Below are positions 5,919-6,247 of a stretch of DNA of 6,247 bases, one piece after another; positions within the stretch are counted from its first letter, which is position 1; each line of letters opens with the position of its first letter. Source of the DNA: Chloroflexota bacterium (GTDB taxonomy: Bacteria > Chloroflexota > Anaerolineae > Anaerolineales > UBA4823). A program made the position numbers and the translations under genes. The DNA is taken from positions 1 through 6,247 of the forward strand of contig JAGDMX010000241.1 of NCBI GenBank assembly GCA_017860725.1. The letters are read 5' to 3'. Under the pieces are notes generated by a model, which was not told where the DNA came from, did no database searches, and was given only the letters and a program-made list of their open reading frames with translations.

Positions 5919-6053
5919 GTGTCCTCATGTACCTTGAAGTCCTTTCCTGCCAGCCGGTATCCAACCCCCCCAACCCCCCTGCCTGGAGTCGGATTTACCC
6001 TGCGGCTGCTGAGGCGCACATTGATCTATCTTGTCCGGTTGCGGTTCAAATAG
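5919..6053 (+). pseudogene. Decayed second copy of the phosphotransferase 3' end
   Basis: A single open frame runs through this stretch to the TAG at 6051-6053. It contains two colinear matches to the phosphotransferase at 3818. The first is FPASR, within 16 identical bases at 5942-5957 and 4642-4657. The second is the terminal helix GFTLRLLRRTL to LRFK (5991-6050, versus 4949-5008). Between them, 285 bases of the parent are replaced by 27 bases of C-rich sequence. The net loss of 258 bases is a multiple of three, so both matches sit in one frame. A GTG at 5919 could start a 44-residue peptide but has no clear ribosome binding site and no kinase motif. I read it as an internally deleted paralogue whose 3' end marks the ancestral phosphotransferase-sulfotransferase boundary. 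Confidence 0.75.
5962..5979 (+). repeat. Tandem 9-bp repeat CAACCCCCC x2 at the deletion scar
   Basis: CAACCCCCC occurs twice back to back (5962-5970 and 5971-5979). It lies exactly between the two segments that match the intact phosphotransferase and so fills the deletion. Low-complexity C-tracts of this kind are prone to slippage, and could have arisen from repair of the deletion or could be a sequencing-difficult spot. Confidence 0.55.
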
Positions 6054-6054
6054 A

Positions 6055-6060
6055 AAGGAG
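6055..6060 (+). promoter_or_regulatory. Ribosome binding site of the sulfotransferase-family gene
   Basis: AAGGAG begins one base after the stop codon of the phosphotransferase remnant and lies 12 bases before the ATG at 6073, or 18 before the in-frame ATG at 6079. The spacing favours 6073. The closeness of the old stop and the new start (19 bases) suggests the two genes were once translated from one transcript. Confidence 0.65.
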
Positions 6061-6072
6061 CGGGGTCTCCCC

Positions 6073-6247
6073 ATGAACATGGAAAAATTCACTCTACCCT
6101 ATCCGCTGCGCCTGCTCAATACCCTCGGCGCGGGGCTGCGGGCGATGCGCCTCCCGATCTTTGATTTAAAAGAAGAAACTCTCTTACGGGCAGCCAGCAA
6201 GCAGACTGGCCTGTCAGATTTTGGCGATCCTTATTTTCGGGAGGGTT
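6073..6247 (+). CDS. Sulfotransferase-family protein, N-terminal part (cut by window edge)
   Basis: Only the first 58 codons are present and the frame is still open at the right edge. After a short basic/hydrophobic start (MNMEKFTLPYPLRLL), residues 36-58 (ETLLRAASKQTGLSDFGDPYFREG) match the conserved opening of a bacterial sulfotransferase family, where a pattern like (A/R)xxTGLxDFGDPxFREGL precedes the catalytic domain. Members transfer sulfate from PAPS to hydroxyl groups. The PAPS-binding P-loop would lie further on, outside the window, so activity cannot be judged. It is probably cotranscribed with whatever precedes it, because no terminator or good promoter lies between 5890 and 6073. 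The family call rests on one motif block. Confidence 0.7.
   Translation, partial: MNMEKFTLPYPLRLLNTLGAGLRAMRLPIFDLKEETLLRAASKQTGLSDFGDPYFREG

Noticed and set aside
1..6247. CRISPR array, tRNA, transposase or defence island
   Set aside because: No regularly spaced repeats beyond two copies, no cloverleaf noticed by eye, and no integrase, transposase, nuclease or toxin motifs in the supported frames.

Overview
The window is a stretch of bacterial DNA with every credible gene on the + strand. The proteins (a membrane-anchored M28 metallopeptidase, an APH-type phosphotransferase, and SDR, saccharopine-dehydrogenase-like, alpha/beta-hydrolase and sulfotransferase pieces) and the moderately GC-rich coding DNA with AT-richer gaps would fit an uncultured Chloroflexota/Anaerolineae-like genome. 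This assignment is low-confidence inference: no rRNA, tRNA or lineage marker is present.

Layout. Positions 1-405 are AT-rich and hold no gene I can support. They carry short repeats, a perfect 13-bp inverted repeat (345-373) and a possible -10 element 8 nt before the first start codon. Positions 406-2799 encode an intact M28-family zinc peptidase with about nine membrane segments and a C-terminal non-membrane domain. Positions 2800-3244 are a 445-base gap with several small dyads and two doubtful short ORFs. From 3245 to the right edge is a cluster of rearranged genes: a 5' fragment of a saccharopine-dehydrogenase-like gene (3245 to about 3371) joined out of frame to an internal/3' fragment of an alpha/beta hydrolase (about 3372-3863); a long ORF (3818-5890) that fuses a complete-looking phosphotransferase to an extended SDR lacking its NAD-binding N-terminus; a decayed second copy of the phosphotransferase 3' end (5919-6053); and the start of a sulfotransferase-family gene (6073 to beyond the window).

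How it fits together. The most notable content is the sequence of gene junctions. The last 22 codons of the phosphotransferase module occur twice: once read straight into the SDR (4943-5008), and once ending in a stop codon just before the sulfotransferase ribosome binding site (5985-6053). The second copy therefore shows where the ancestral phosphotransferase ended and supports the long ORF being a secondary fusion. A second, colinear, in-frame match of 16 bases (4642-4657 and 5942-5957) shows that the downstream copy is an internally deleted paralogue. The inferred ancestral order is a multi-gene block of saccharopine-DH-like, alpha/beta hydrolase, phosphotransferase, SDR and sulfotransferase genes that was duplicated and then collapsed by illegitimate recombination, with assembly chimerism as the main alternative. 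The substrate or pathway of this block cannot be read from the sequence. I see no CRISPR array, RNA gene, transposase or clear phage or defence system.
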